The notes beneath the pieces are model-generated. The model saw only the letters and a list, made by a program, of their open reading frames with translations. It had not been told where the DNA came from and did no database searches. From the NCBI GenBank assembly GCA_020041925.1, contig CP083409.1: 64,000 nt of DNA. One strand, given 5' to 3'. The position numbers were made by a program, and so were the translations under genes. This document shows positions 52,580 through 61,663 of this stretch, one piece after another (position 1 is the first letter of the stretch; each line of letters opens with the position of its first letter). The stretch is from Faucicola osloensis_D. GTDB taxonomy: Bacteria > Pseudomonadota > Gammaproteobacteria > Pseudomonadales > Moraxellaceae.

Positions 52580-54826
52580 ATGACAGACAGCAATACAACG
52601 CCCGTTGGGCAAACTTTTAACATTGTAATCACTTGTGCCGATGGGCTAGAAATTCCCTTGCAAACTGAGCTGGCAAGCTTTGGTATAGATACACAAATTG
52701 AGCGCACGGGTCGGCTGATGGCGACATTGACGTTGGCGCAGATTTATCAAGTTTGCCTATGGTCTCGTGTGGCATCAAGGGTGTTGTTACCACTAGGCAA
52801 AAAGAACATCAATCCCGAGTACGATATTGCAGATCAGCTCTATACCTTTGCCAAAACTGTCAAATGGACCCAGCTATTTGATTTGGAACAGACCTTTGCG
52901 ATTCGTTTGACCCTAGATAAGCGCGTACAAGCCAACCAGCAATTCACCATGCTGCGTGTCAAAGATGCGATTGCCGACCAATTTAACGAGCAGTTCGGGC
53001 GTCGCCCCAATGTCGATAAAAACCCCGATTTTGGCATTGTCGCTACTGTGGGTGACAAACAAGCTGAATTGTATCTAGATTTATCAGGTACCAGTTTGCA
53101 CCGCCGTGGTTATCGTGCTGCGATGACTGAAGCGCCACTCAAAGAAAACTTGGCTGCTGCCCTGCTCTATAGCGTGAATTTTCACACCACCCAATTTGAC
53201 AGTATCGTCGACCCGATGTGCGGCTCAGGCACGCTGATTATTGAAGCCTTACTGATGAGTGCAGATTATGCCGTAGGGCTGGATAAAGCCGATAGCCAAT
53301 TTGGGTTTTATGCATGGCAACATCATGATACTGCCCTTTGGGAGGCTATGGTGCAAGACGCGCAAACCCGTTTTCATCATCGCCTAGATGCCATGGCAAA
53401 TGGCGAGATGCCCGCGGTATTTGCTTTTGATATGGACTCAGGCGCGGTTCGAGCCACGCATAAAAATTTAATCGCCGCAGGTTTGACGCCTATCATCAAC
53501 CGTATTACCTTGCAGCAGCGGTCACTGGCGACCCTTAATTTGGCACTAGAAAAACAAGTCAATGGCTGGGTCAATTCCCTGTTTATCACCAATCCACCAT
53601 ATGGTGAGCGCTTGGGTGAGGAAGAATTGATTAAACCCTTGTATCAAGGTTTGGGTAAAAAATTACAAGCCCTGTTTGCAGATAGCCCTGCCAAAGTGAC
53701 TTTGGGTGTCCTCGCTGCCAAAGTTGAACAAGCTGACGTACTACCCCTTGCGGAGCCAAAAACCCTACGCTGTCATAACGGTGCTATCACCGTTTATTTT
53801 CGTTATGGTGAGCTGTTAAAGAGCAAAGACACACCGCTTATTACGCGTTTTGAAAAGCGTGAAATCACCGTAGAAGAAGGTCAAGATTTTATCAATCGAC
53901 TACAAAAAAATCTTGCCAATCTGCGCAAACTCGCTCACAAACAAGCCGTGACCAATCTGCGGGTGTATGATGCCGACTTACCTGATTTTAAAGTAGCAGT
54001 GGATGTGTATGGCGAATTTGTGCATGTGCAAGAATATGCCGCCCCCAAATCAATCCCGTTAGAGACCGCCAAAAAACGTTTTAATCTAGCGCTGCATGGC
54101 GTGCGTGAAGCCTTGCAAGTGAACCGTGAGCAAGTGTTTATCAAAACCCGCGCCCGCCAATCCGGCAATGAGCAGTATGAGAAAAAAGCCAATTCGGGTA
54201 AATTCCATGTGGTCAGCGAGCCAACCGCCAACAACCAACGGGCGTATTTTTTGGTGAACTTTAGCGATTATTTGGATACAGGGCTATTTCTTGACCATCG
54301 CAGCATCCGAAAGATTATTGCAGAAAACTCACGCGGTAAAACGGTGCTTAATCTGTTTGCTTATACTTGTACTGCCAGTGTGCATGCGGCATTGGGCGGG
54401 GCAAAAGCGGTGACATCGGTGGACTTATCACAAAACTATCTGGATTGGGGACGCAAAAATTTTGCCCTAAACGGTTTGCCAGATTTGCCAAACTACCAGT
54501 TTATTGCCCAAGATATTTTTGAATGGATTAAAAGCAATACTGAGCAGTACGATGTGATTTTTATCGATCCGCCGACTTTTTCTAACTCAAAGAAATTTCA
54601 AGGTACTTTTGATGTGCAGCGCGACCACGTACCGCTCATCAACCGTGCCATGAATCGCTTATCCGCTGAAGGCGTGTTATATTTTTCCAATAACTTTACC
54701 AAATTTGTGCTAGATGACGAAATCAACAACCGTTACCACGTTGAAGAAATGACCAGCCAAACCATCGGCTTTGATTTTGATAGTAAACGCCCTATTCACC
54801 AGTCATGGGCGATTCGCCACAAATAA
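52580..54826 (+). CDS. rlmKL: 23S rRNA (guanine) methyltransferase RlmKL
   Basis: A 748-residue fused methyltransferase. The N-terminal half (THUMP domain at about 50-160, then NPPYGER near residue 342) is the RlmL part making m2G2445. The C-terminal half (VLNLFAYTCTASVHAALGGAKAVTSVD near residue 595, then IDPPTFSNSK near 670) is the RlmK part making m7G2069. The ATG at 52580 is preferred to a TTG four codons upstream. The length matches the E. coli fusion (702) with a modest extension. It ends at a strong terminator. Confidence 0.94.
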   Translation: MTDSNTTPVGQTFNIVITCADGLEIPLQTELASFGIDTQIERTGRLMATLTLAQIYQVCLWSRVASRVLLPLGKKNINPEYDIADQLYTFAKTVKWTQLFDLEQTFAIRLTLDKRVQANQQFTMLRVKDAIADQFNEQFGRRPNVDKNPDFGIVATVGDKQAELYLDLSGTSLHRRGYRAAMTEAPLKENLAAALLYSVNFHTTQFDSIVDPMCGSGTLIIEALLMSADYAVGLDKADSQFGFYAWQHHDTALWEAMVQDAQTRFHHRLDAMANGEMPAVFAFDMDSGAVRATHKNLIAAGLTPIINRITLQQRSLATLNLALEKQVNGWVNSLFITNPPYGERLGEEELIKPLYQGLGKKLQALFADSPAKVTLGVLAAKVEQADVLPLAEPKTLRCHNGAITVYFRYGELLKSKDTPLITRFEKREITVEEGQDFINRLQKNLANLRKLAHKQAVTNLRVYDADLPDFKVAVDVYGEFVHVQEYAAPKSIPLETAKKRFNLALHGVREALQVNREQVFIKTRARQSGNEQYEKKANSGKFHVVSEPTANNQRAYFLVNFSDYLDTGLFLDHRSIRKIIAENSRGKTVLNLFAYTCTASVHAALGGAKAVTSVDLSQNYLDWGRKNFALNGLPDLPNYQFIAQDIFEWIKSNTEQYDVIFIDPPTFSNSKKFQGTFDVQRDHVPLINRAMNRLSAEGVLYFSNNFTKFVLDDEINNRYHVEEMTSQTIGFDFDSKRPIHQSWAIRHK

Positions 54827-54835
54827 TTTGCCAAT

Positions 54836-54873
54836 AAAAAAGCGATGACTCGTATTAGCCATCGCTTTTTTAG
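54836..54873. terminator. terminator between rlmKL and the META lipoprotein gene
   Basis: Arms AAAAGCGATG and CATCGCTTTT with a 12-base loop; suitable for both convergent genes. Confidence 0.85.
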
Positions 54874-54883
54874 ATGAGTTCGG

Positions 54884-55738
54884 TTATTTTGCTAGAGTCT
54901 TGGTTTCAATCACGCTATCAAGCTTATAAAGACTGCCGTAACCTTTGGTATCGGTCGGTGGGGTGCGATAGCGAGTCAAGCGCAAAACCCGCTGTGCGCT
55001 TTCATCATGACGATAATTGATGATAGGCGCATCGAGAAGATACCATTGACCCACCGCTGTTTTTAATCCCTGAGTGTCATAATTGATATCACGCACTTCT
55101 AGGCATTTTCTATCGGTCACGTTATCGCAATACTGCCACTTGGGTTTGACCTCCAAAAATACGGTTTCCCCTTTGCCGTATTTTACTTCAGGCTTTAATA
55201 TGCCATGCCAAATTAACGCAGTGCCGTCTGCCAAATCTTGTTGCAACATTGCATGTGTTTGCCAGCTCATTATCATCATTGATAATTGGCTATCGCTGTG
55301 CATTTGCTGAGCCAACCAAGTTTCACTTTGTTGTAGAGAGCCGCAACCCATCAAGGTAGTCACCGTATTGGTGCTTGCCTGTAGTTTGTCCCCTTGTAAC
55401 CTATAGCCGCTCGATAATTGATTACAGCCTACACTGTAACTGATTCGATTTTGGGCGAAATCAAGTGTTACCTTGTGGTTATCAATTTGCGGCTTCAAAT
55501 GATCCGATGGCGGTGGATTGGTACTGTTGGGATAAGCATTCACGCCAGACAATTGCCAATGATAACTTTGCAAATCATCGACACTGGGCGCTTTACCAAT
55601 AAATATCGCAGGCTGGGCATCAGGCACTCTTTCACTCGGCGCTGATGGGTTAGTAGTCACCGTTTGGCAACCAGTCAGGGCAAGCATAAGCAATGCGCTG
55701 GTTTTAAAGCCGCCTTTAACCACTTGATTGTTTATCAT
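54884..55738 (-). CDS. META/DUF4377-type lipoprotein
   Basis: A 284-residue envelope lipoprotein. The lipobox LTGC is near residue 24. Residues about 55-165 form a META (HslJ-like) domain with VTLDFAQNRISYSVGCNQLSSGY and TTLMGCGSLQQSETWLAQQM. The C-terminal 85 residues, with YCDNVTDRKCLEVRDI and the late WYLLDAPIINYRHD, look like a DUF4377 domain. Neither domain has a firmly known activity; HslJ is linked to novobiocin and heat response in E. coli. It is monocistronic. Confidence 0.82.
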   Translation of the reverse strand: MINNQVVKGGFKTSALLMLALTGCQTVTTNPSAPSERVPDAQPAIFIGKAPSVDDLQSYHWQLSGVNAYPNSTNPPPSDHLKPQIDNHKVTLDFAQNRISYSVGCNQLSSGYRLQGDKLQASTNTVTTLMGCGSLQQSETWLAQQMHSDSQLSMMIMSWQTHAMLQQDLADGTALIWHGILKPEVKYGKGETVFLEVKPKWQYCDNVTDRKCLEVRDINYDTQGLKTAVGQWYLLDAPIINYRHDESAQRVLRLTRYRTPPTDTKGYGSLYKLDSVIETKTLAK

Positions 55739-55845
55739 TGTTCATATCCATTATTACCCCATTAATTGAAGTTTAGCCAAATATTTTTGGTTATTTAGCA
55801 TCCGTTCTGTAAATTTAGTTTACTACCTTTAATGGAAAAGTTGGC

Positions 55846-55877
55846 ATAAAAAAACCCAGTCAAGCGACTAGGTTTTT
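55846..55877 (-). terminator. terminator of the 1-Cys peroxiredoxin gene
   Basis: On the minus strand, arms AACCTAGTC and GACTGGGTT (one mismatch) are followed by T7. Confidence 0.85.
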
Positions 55878-55900
55878 GATTTCAAACTTAACATAAACGA

Positions 55901-56539
55901 TTATTTATTCGGTTGTGGCGTGGTGCGCAGATAAGGCTTAATTTCTTTATGACCTTTTGGGAATTTTGCCGCGATTTCTTCATTTTTGACGCTCGGCGGG
56001 ATAATCACATCGTCCCCGTCTTGCCACTCAACTGGCGTTGCAATGCCATAATTATCTGACAATTGCAAGGCATCAATCACCCGTAAAATTTCATTGAAGT
56101 TACGACCGACAGCGGCGGGGTAAGTGAAAGTTAACCGCAGTTTATGCTGTGGATCGATAATGAATACACTACGAACCGTGTGCGTGGTTGACGCATTTGG
56201 GTGAATCATGTCGTAAGCTTCCGATACTTTTTTATCGGCGTCTGCAATGATAGGGAAATTCACCGCGCAGCCTTGGGTTTCTGAGATATCGCCTGCCCAA
56301 GCTTTGTGATCTTCGACGCTATCGACTGATAAAGCAATGGGTTTGACATGGCGCTTTTTGAATTCATCACCCAATGATGCCGTGCGTCCTAACTCCGTGG
56401 TACAAACTGGGGTAAAGTCTGCGGGATGTGAGAATAAAACCACCCAGTTATCACCTTGCCAATCGTAAAAATTGATATTGCCTTCGGTGGTTTGTGCGTC
56501 AAAATTTGGTGCCGTGTCGCCAATTCGTAATTGTGCCAT
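55901..56539 (-). CDS. peroxiredoxin, 1-Cys (Prx6) type
   Basis: A 212-residue Prx6-type peroxidase. The peroxidatic cysteine lies in SHPADFTPVCTTELGRTA near residue 46 and the catalytic Arg in a later segment (TVRSVFIIDPQHKLRLTFTYP) near 125. No second resolving cysteine is present, since the only other Cys is in TQGCAVNFP. The C-terminal extension (residues 165-212, with VIIPPSVKNEEIAAKFPKG) is typical of the 1-Cys group. It is distinct from the BCP-type enzyme encoded 5 kb upstream. Confidence 0.92.
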   Translation of the reverse strand: MAQLRIGDTAPNFDAQTTEGNINFYDWQGDNWVVLFSHPADFTPVCTTELGRTASLGDEFKKRHVKPIALSVDSVEDHKAWAGDISETQGCAVNFPIIADADKKVSEAYDMIHPNASTTHTVRSVFIIDPQHKLRLTFTYPAAVGRNFNEILRVIDALQLSDNYGIATPVEWQDGDDVIIPPSVKNEEIAAKFPKGHKEIKPYLRTTPQPNK

Positions 56540-56728
56540 CGCTGACTCCTTATGATTTGATTTGATCTGATTTGATTAATAATATGTGGTTATTGTTTGA
56601 TATCGGTCTATCACAGAGACTCAGCAAAATTTTAACAGATTTTAAATTCATCAATAATGACTTTTTGCGAATCTTTGTTTCTAAAAAGTCATAAGCGCGC
56701 TACGATTGACTGTTTTATAGTGGAGGTT

Positions 56729-57727
56729 TTAATCAAATTCCGCGGTCTTTAAAAACCGCGCAACCACGTTAAACTGTCCAGCGGTGGTATCTTCTTCATA
56801 CATGGCTTGGCGAAACGCATTGGAATTGGCAATTCCTGAGGTATACCAAGCAATATGTTTACGAGCGATACGACACCCCGAGTATTCACCATAAAACGAA
56901 TAAATCTCTTGCAAATGGCTTAATACTATCTCTCTAAGGGCATCCATCGTTGGACTGGGCAAGATTTCACCAGTCTTTAGATAATGCGCAATGTCGCGAA
57001 AAATCCAAGGCTGCCCTTGCCCTGCTCGCCCAATCATAATGCCATCGGCGCCTGTTTGCTCATATACTTGTTTGGCTTTTTGCGGGCTGTCGATATCCCC
57101 ATTGACGATAACAGGAATGGTGAGAAGATTTTTCACCTCTTTAATTAACTCATAGCGAGCGCTGCCCAGATATTTATCTTCCCGGGTGCGTCCATGTATC
57201 ACAATCATGGCGATACCTGCCTCTTCGGCCATTTTTGCGACACGTAAAATATTTTCTTCGCCATTGGCATAGCCTAAACGGGTTTTTAGCGTGACTGGTA
57301 CATCGACTGCATTGACCGTGGCATCCAATAGCCGCTTGACCAAGTCTTCATCTTTGAGTAGTGCTGAACCGGCAAGCTTTTTGCAAACTTTTTTTGCAGG
57401 ACAACCCATATTGATATCGACAATTTGCGCCCCATTGGCAACTTGATAGCGAGCCGCTTCGGCGATTTTTTCTGGGTCTGAGCCAGCGATTTGCGCTGAA
57501 ATAGGCGCGATTTCACCATCAAAATTGGCGCGATACAGCGTTTTGTGATGGGCAAACAAAGTGGCATCAGACGTCATCATCTCCGACACGGCATGCCCTG
57601 CGCCAAAGGACTTAGCCAGCATGCGAAAAGGCTTATCCGTGACGCCTGCCATCGGGGCAACGATGATGCGGTTGGCGATGGTCTGGTCGCCGATATTAAG
57701 GGGGGTAAGCAATGGATGGTTGGACAT
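56729..57727 (-). CDS. dusB: tRNA-dihydrouridine synthase DusB
   Basis: A 332-residue FMN-dependent TIM-barrel enzyme reducing specific uridines of tRNA, in DusB position 17. APMAGVTDKPFRML is at residues 25-38. The catalytic Cys is the one in VDINMGCPAKKVCKKLAGSALL near residue 108. IMIGRAGQGQPWIFRDI near residue 230 binds the FMN phosphate. The length and motifs match DusB rather than DusA or DusC. In enterobacteria dusB is followed by fis; here no fis is present downstream. Confidence 0.92.
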   Translation of the reverse strand: MSNHPLLTPLNIGDQTIANRIIVAPMAGVTDKPFRMLAKSFGAGHAVSEMMTSDATLFAHHKTLYRANFDGEIAPISAQIAGSDPEKIAEAARYQVANGAQIVDINMGCPAKKVCKKLAGSALLKDEDLVKRLLDATVNAVDVPVTLKTRLGYANGEENILRVAKMAEEAGIAMIVIHGRTREDKYLGSARYELIKEVKNLLTIPVIVNGDIDSPQKAKQVYEQTGADGIMIGRAGQGQPWIFRDIAHYLKTGEILPSPTMDALREIVLSHLQEIYSFYGEYSGCRIARKHIAWYTSGIANSNAFRQAMYEEDTTAGQFNVVARFLKTAEFD

Positions 57728-57980
57728 AAATAAAAAAGAATAATGGGCTCAAAAATGGGGGAACATTATAACTTTTATTGTCCATGCTTTGGCTAAAAAT
57801 ATTACGCATTTATCATACTTCCCATTTCCCCCTCTTTTAAACAATCGGGTGAGTTTTTATATCAATTTTTTACGATTTTTTATCTCTTTGTCATATAGAC
57901 TTAACCCAATAGAAGTTTAATAGTGTCATACTCATCAATTTGTTAGACCTAGATTTAGACATGGAAATGGGCATAAACAT

Positions 57981-58163
57981 ATGTTAAAACAGCTTAAACT
58001 TTGGTATCGAGGCGGCAGGTATGTCAATGGGGAAGTGGTTTATCAGCTGCCCCATTGGTCTGCTAGGGTGGCTCGTCGTACGGTTGATTTTGTTTCGCTT
58101 GAATGGAAGTGGTTATTGGCATTTTTATGCCTCATCATGATAATTCTTATTATCGCTATTTGA
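57981..58163 (+). CDS. small membrane-anchored hypothetical protein (60 aa)
   Basis: A 60-residue protein with a basic N-terminal half (KLWYRGGRYVNGEVVYQLPHWSARVARR) and one strongly hydrophobic C-terminal helix (WLLAFLCLIMIILIIAI). It looks like a tail-anchored small inner-membrane protein. No strong ribosome-binding site is seen, but the frame is consistent and the composition is protein-like. It lies between dusB and rlmN. I recognise no family. Confidence 0.5.
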   Translation: MLKQLKLWYRGGRYVNGEVVYQLPHWSARVARRTVDFVSLEWKWLLAFLCLIMIILIIAI

Positions 58164-58224
58164 TTTGTCGATATTTCACTCATTTAGCCATGCCAATTTC
58201 GGCAACATATGGGAGGTAAAGATA

Positions 58225-58266
58225 TTGTATATAAAACCGCTAACAAGTCACTATGTTTTACCATGA
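58225..58266 (+). CDS. possible 13-codon leader ORF upstream of rlmN
   Basis: A near-perfect ribosome-binding site (GGGAGGT at 58211-58217) stands 7 bases before a TTG, opening a 13-codon frame that ends in TGA about 60 bases before rlmN. No promoter is confirmed and the start is not ATG. This is a weak call based on the unusually strong site. Confidence 0.25.
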   Translation: MYIKPLTSHYVLP

Positions 58267-58324
58267 CAAATCGTTGAGATTTTAGTATACTATCTTGTTT
58301 ATTTGATACGCTTATACGACCGCT

Positions 58325-59524
58325 ATGACCCAAATTCCTGTCATTCAAAACCCAGAAATGGTCAATCCCCAAGACCTTATCGCAAAAACCAATTTACTTG
58401 GCATGAGTAAGGCTGAGCTTGGACAATTTTTTGCCAAGCTCGGCGAGAAACCGTTTCGCGCCACCCAAGTCATGAAGTGGATTTATCAGTTTGGCGTGAC
58501 CGATTTTTATCAAATGACGAATTTGTCCAAAAAACTACAAGAAACATTGGATGAAGTGGCAACTGTGTCGCCCCCAACGGTCAAGTTTAAAAAATTTAGC
58601 GAAGATGGCACCCGCAAATGGGTGTTTGAAGTAGCAGGTGGCTCGCTGGTCGAAACTGTACTGATCCCTGCTGACGATAATAAACAGTTTGGACGTAAAA
58701 CCTTGTGTATTTCCTCGCAAGTCGGCTGTGCGCTTGACTGCTCGTTTTGTAGCACTGGTAAACAAGGCTTTGAGCGGGACTTATCGCCTAGCGAAATTAT
58801 CGGACAGCTGTGGGTGGCCAACCAGTCTTATATGGAAAATGTGCCTGTTACTGAGCGTGAAAATCGGGTCACCAATGTGGTGATGATGGGGATGGGTGAA
58901 CCCCTGTTAAATTACGAGCCCGTGGTAGCCAGTATGTCATTGATGCTCGATGATTTCGGTTTTGGCTTATCCAAACGCCGCGTTACTCTATCAACATCAG
59001 GCATCGTGCCAAAGATATATGAGCTCGCCAAAGACATTGATGTAGCACTTGCTATTAGCCTACATGCACCCAATGACGAACTGCGTAACGAACTGGTACC
59101 CATCAATAAAAAATATCCGCTCAAAGAACTGATAGCCGCTGCCAAATCTTATGTATATGACGAAAACCCCCGTCATAAAAAGCACGTCACCATCGAATAT
59201 GTGATGTTAAAAGACGTCAATGACACTGATGAACACGCCCGTCAGCTGGTCAATCTGCTCAAAGATTTGCCCTGCAAAATTAATTTGATTCCGTTTAATC
59301 CGTTCCCGCATGCGCCTTATGGACGCTCTAGCAACAATCGTATCCATGCGTTTAGCAATATCCTGAACCAAGCAGGCTTTGTTTGTACCATTCGCCAAAC
59401 CCGTGGCGATGACATTGATGCAGCGTGTGGACAACTGGTCGGACAAGTCACCGATAAAACCCGCCGAGCAAAACAATGGCAAGAAAAAGTGTCCAAAACG
59501 TTACAATCTAAAGCGTCTCATTAA
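58325..59524 (+). CDS. rlmN: dual-specificity RNA methyltransferase RlmN
   Basis: A 399-residue radical SAM enzyme that makes m2A at 23S rRNA A2503 and tRNA A37. The cluster motif Cys-x3-Cys-x2-Cys is Cys135, Cys139 and Cys142 in VGCALDCSFCSTGKQG. GMGEPLLNYEPV near residue 195 binds SAM. The methyl-carrying cysteine is in the C-terminal FVCTIRQTRGDDIDAACGQL segment. It is the first gene of the rlmN-pilW-rodZ-ispG-hisS group, in the usual gammaproteobacterial order. Confidence 0.95.
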   Translation: MTQIPVIQNPEMVNPQDLIAKTNLLGMSKAELGQFFAKLGEKPFRATQVMKWIYQFGVTDFYQMTNLSKKLQETLDEVATVSPPTVKFKKFSEDGTRKWVFEVAGGSLVETVLIPADDNKQFGRKTLCISSQVGCALDCSFCSTGKQGFERDLSPSEIIGQLWVANQSYMENVPVTERENRVTNVVMMGMGEPLLNYEPVVASMSLMLDDFGFGLSKRRVTLSTSGIVPKIYELAKDIDVALAISLHAPNDELRNELVPINKKYPLKELIAAAKSYVYDENPRHKKHVTIEYVMLKDVNDTDEHARQLVNLLKDLPCKINLIPFNPFPHAPYGRSSNNRIHAFSNILNQAGFVCTIRQTRGDDIDAACGQLVGQVTDKTRRAKQWQEKVSKTLQSKASH

Positions 59525-59825
59525 ATCTTTTATCATTATAATAGTTTGGCGTGATACAGGCGCAAGTTAGCCTTATCGGTTGGTGTTATCAAGGTTTTTT
59601 TGCTATAGTAATAGCCATTTTTAATGATAGGCTTGTTTTGCTATTGGGCTTTATCGACAATTAAAAATCGTTATCGACTGTCAAAATTTTTAATTATTCA
59701 ATTTAGTTCATTTGATTATGAGTAAGTTTGTTATGCCACCATGTCACTCACGTCAAACTCATTTATACCAAAGTCAACCTGCTATTTTGTGTCAATTACA
59801 CAACAACGATATAGACGACGACAAA

Positions 59826-60698
59826 ATGCCGGGCAAATCAAATTTTTTATCGAAGGTTTTTTTATCTAAGGTTTTTGCCGCAGGTATGATTGGCCTTTCA
59901 AGCTTCACCCTTTGCCTAACGGGTTGTACCACCACTCGACAAGTCACCACGCAGACAGTCACCGCCAGTGACCCAAGTCGTTGGGAAAAAAATCCAGAAG
60001 AAATCGCCAGAATTCGCACCGCGATTGCCGCTGAATATATTCGTGGTGGAAAATTAGACGATGCCAAACGGCAGTTAGAAAGTGCATTAAAGTCTTATCC
60101 AAAGTCAGCAGAAGCCAATGATATGATGGGTGTGTTATTGCAGCAAGAAGGCAGCCCGCGCAATATGCAAAAAGCCGAAGCTTATTTTAAAAACGCCATC
60201 GCACTCAATCCTGACTTTAGTCAAGCAAACAACAACTATGGCGTCTATCTCGCCCAACTCAGTCGTAACCAAGAAGCGATTGCCCAGTTTCAAATTGCGG
60301 GTTCTGCCTTAGGATATGACGGTCGTGCCAGTGCGTTAGAGAATTTAGGTCGTACAGCATTAAAGGTCAAAAACAAACCGCTGGCGATACAATCATTTAT
60401 CAAGGCGCTCGATGCCAACCGCCAAAGCATCGTCGCCCGTACAGAGCTTATTGATATTTTATTGGCAGATGGCAAATTTTTGGAGGCGCAGGCACTGTAT
60501 AATGATTTGGTTAAAATTATTGGTCAATCCAACCTTGACCCGCGCACTTTATCACAAGGGATTAGGCTTGCCAAACTTGCGAACAATACCATAGAAGTGC
60601 AAAAATTAGCGCAGCAGCTTTTGGATCGCTATCCACTTAGCGATGAAGCAAAGCAGATTCGTTCTGGACTTTTAACCCCAACGTCAACTTGGAAATAA
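59826..60698 (+). CDS. pilW: type IV pilus biogenesis lipoprotein PilW/PilF (TPR)
   Basis: A 290-residue outer-membrane lipoprotein needed for PilQ secretin assembly in type IV pilus systems. The lipobox LTGC is near residue 34. Tandem TPR repeats start at EIARIRTAIAAEYIRGGKLDDAKRQLESAL near residue 58 and run to about residue 270. The start at 59826 gives a normal signal peptide; upstream in-frame starts (59712, 59718) would place the lipobox about 70 residues in. The signal region contains a duplicated FLSKV segment. It ends one base before rodZ starts, so they are cotranscribed. Confidence 0.87.
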   Translation: MPGKSNFLSKVFLSKVFAAGMIGLSSFTLCLTGCTTTRQVTTQTVTASDPSRWEKNPEEIARIRTAIAAEYIRGGKLDDAKRQLESALKSYPKSAEANDMMGVLLQQEGSPRNMQKAEAYFKNAIALNPDFSQANNNYGVYLAQLSRNQEAIAQFQIAGSALGYDGRASALENLGRTALKVKNKPLAIQSFIKALDANRQSIVARTELIDILLADGKFLEAQALYNDLVKIIGQSNLDPRTLSQGIRLAKLANNTIEVQKLAQQLLDRYPLSDEAKQIRSGLLTPTSTWK

Positions 60699-60699
60699 G

Positions 60700-61608
60700 A
60701 TGGAAAACAGCAATAATACCGACAATCAACAAAACTCTACCCCGGTTCATGACACAACCCAGCTTTTGGGTCAGCGTTTTAAACAAGCCCGTGAGAAAAA
60801 AGGCTTATCGATTGACGATGTCGCTGCCAAAACTTTCATCTTAAAAAGTCATCTTCGGGCGCTTGAAGCCAATGATTTTGACGCCTTGCCACAGCCTACC
60901 TTTGCGCGCGGTTTTGCCACTACCTATGGGCGTTTTTTGGGTTTAGATAAAAATCTGGTCGCGCAAAGTTTTGATGCCCAGTACCCCGCTACCCTCAAAC
61001 AAAAATATGCCACGGTCATCAATGCCCCGATGCAGCCGATGGGCACGCTTAATCGTGAAGCGCGTCCCAGTGTGCGTATTAACCCTTTTGTCATTGGTGG
61101 TATTTTATTGGTATTAGGGCTTGCGATTTTTATTTTTAATAAAGTTAGCAAAGCACATAATGACTCGGTTGAACAAGCGCCCGCTAGCGCTGTTGCCAGT
61201 ATGCCAACCCAAGACCAAGTCAGCGGTGCGTCGCTTAACAATGCAGGCTCAGCGATTGTGACTAACACGGTGACTGCCAGTGGGTTACCCGCCACCGGAT
61301 CTGCCATTACCGGTGTTGCGGTGAGTGCTGATAACGCCAGTGGTACAGCAGCGACAGGGCAAGCTGGTGCTAAAGCTTCAATTGACATTTTTGTGAAAGA
61401 TACCACCAAAATCACCATTGTCGATGCGACAGGCAATACGATTTTAGATGGCGATCAAGCACGCGGTAGTTACCAATTGACAGGTCAAGCGCCGTTTCAA
61501 GTCAATATTGACAAAGCCAGCAACGTGAGCTTGGATTTGAACAAACAACCGATTAAATTAAGCAATTACGCCCAAAACGATAAAGCCAATTTTACTTTAA
61601 AACCTTAA
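60700..61608 (+). CDS. rodZ: cytoskeleton-associated protein RodZ
   Basis: A 302-residue bitopic membrane protein linking MreB to the cell-wall synthesis machinery. The N-terminal helix-turn-helix domain (LLGQRFKQAREKKGLSIDDVAA) covers about residues 22-95. A single membrane helix (PFVIGGILLVLGLAIFIFN) is near residue 130-148. A Ser/Ala/Thr-rich periplasmic linker follows to about 225, then the C-terminal DUF4115 domain (SIDIFVKDTTKITIVDATG onward). It begins two bases after the pilW stop. Confidence 0.92.
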   Translation: MENSNNTDNQQNSTPVHDTTQLLGQRFKQAREKKGLSIDDVAAKTFILKSHLRALEANDFDALPQPTFARGFATTYGRFLGLDKNLVAQSFDAQYPATLKQKYATVINAPMQPMGTLNREARPSVRINPFVIGGILLVLGLAIFIFNKVSKAHNDSVEQAPASAVASMPTQDQVSGASLNNAGSAIVTNTVTASGLPATGSAITGVAVSADNASGTAATGQAGAKASIDIFVKDTTKITIVDATGNTILDGDQARGSYQLTGQAPFQVNIDKASNVSLDLNKQPIKLSNYAQNDKANFTLKP

Positions 61609-61663
61609 CGACTTATAACTTTAAAAATACGCTAAATCATTCGTTATAATAATAGGAACGCCT

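Noticed and set aside
56738..56765. GC-rich hairpin near the dusB stop as a terminator
   Set aside because: It lies in the coding sequence and lacks a T-run on the minus strand.
60924..61436. 170-codon frame antisense to rodZ
   Set aside because: Created by the Ala/Ser/Thr-rich linker of RodZ read in reverse; no start signals.
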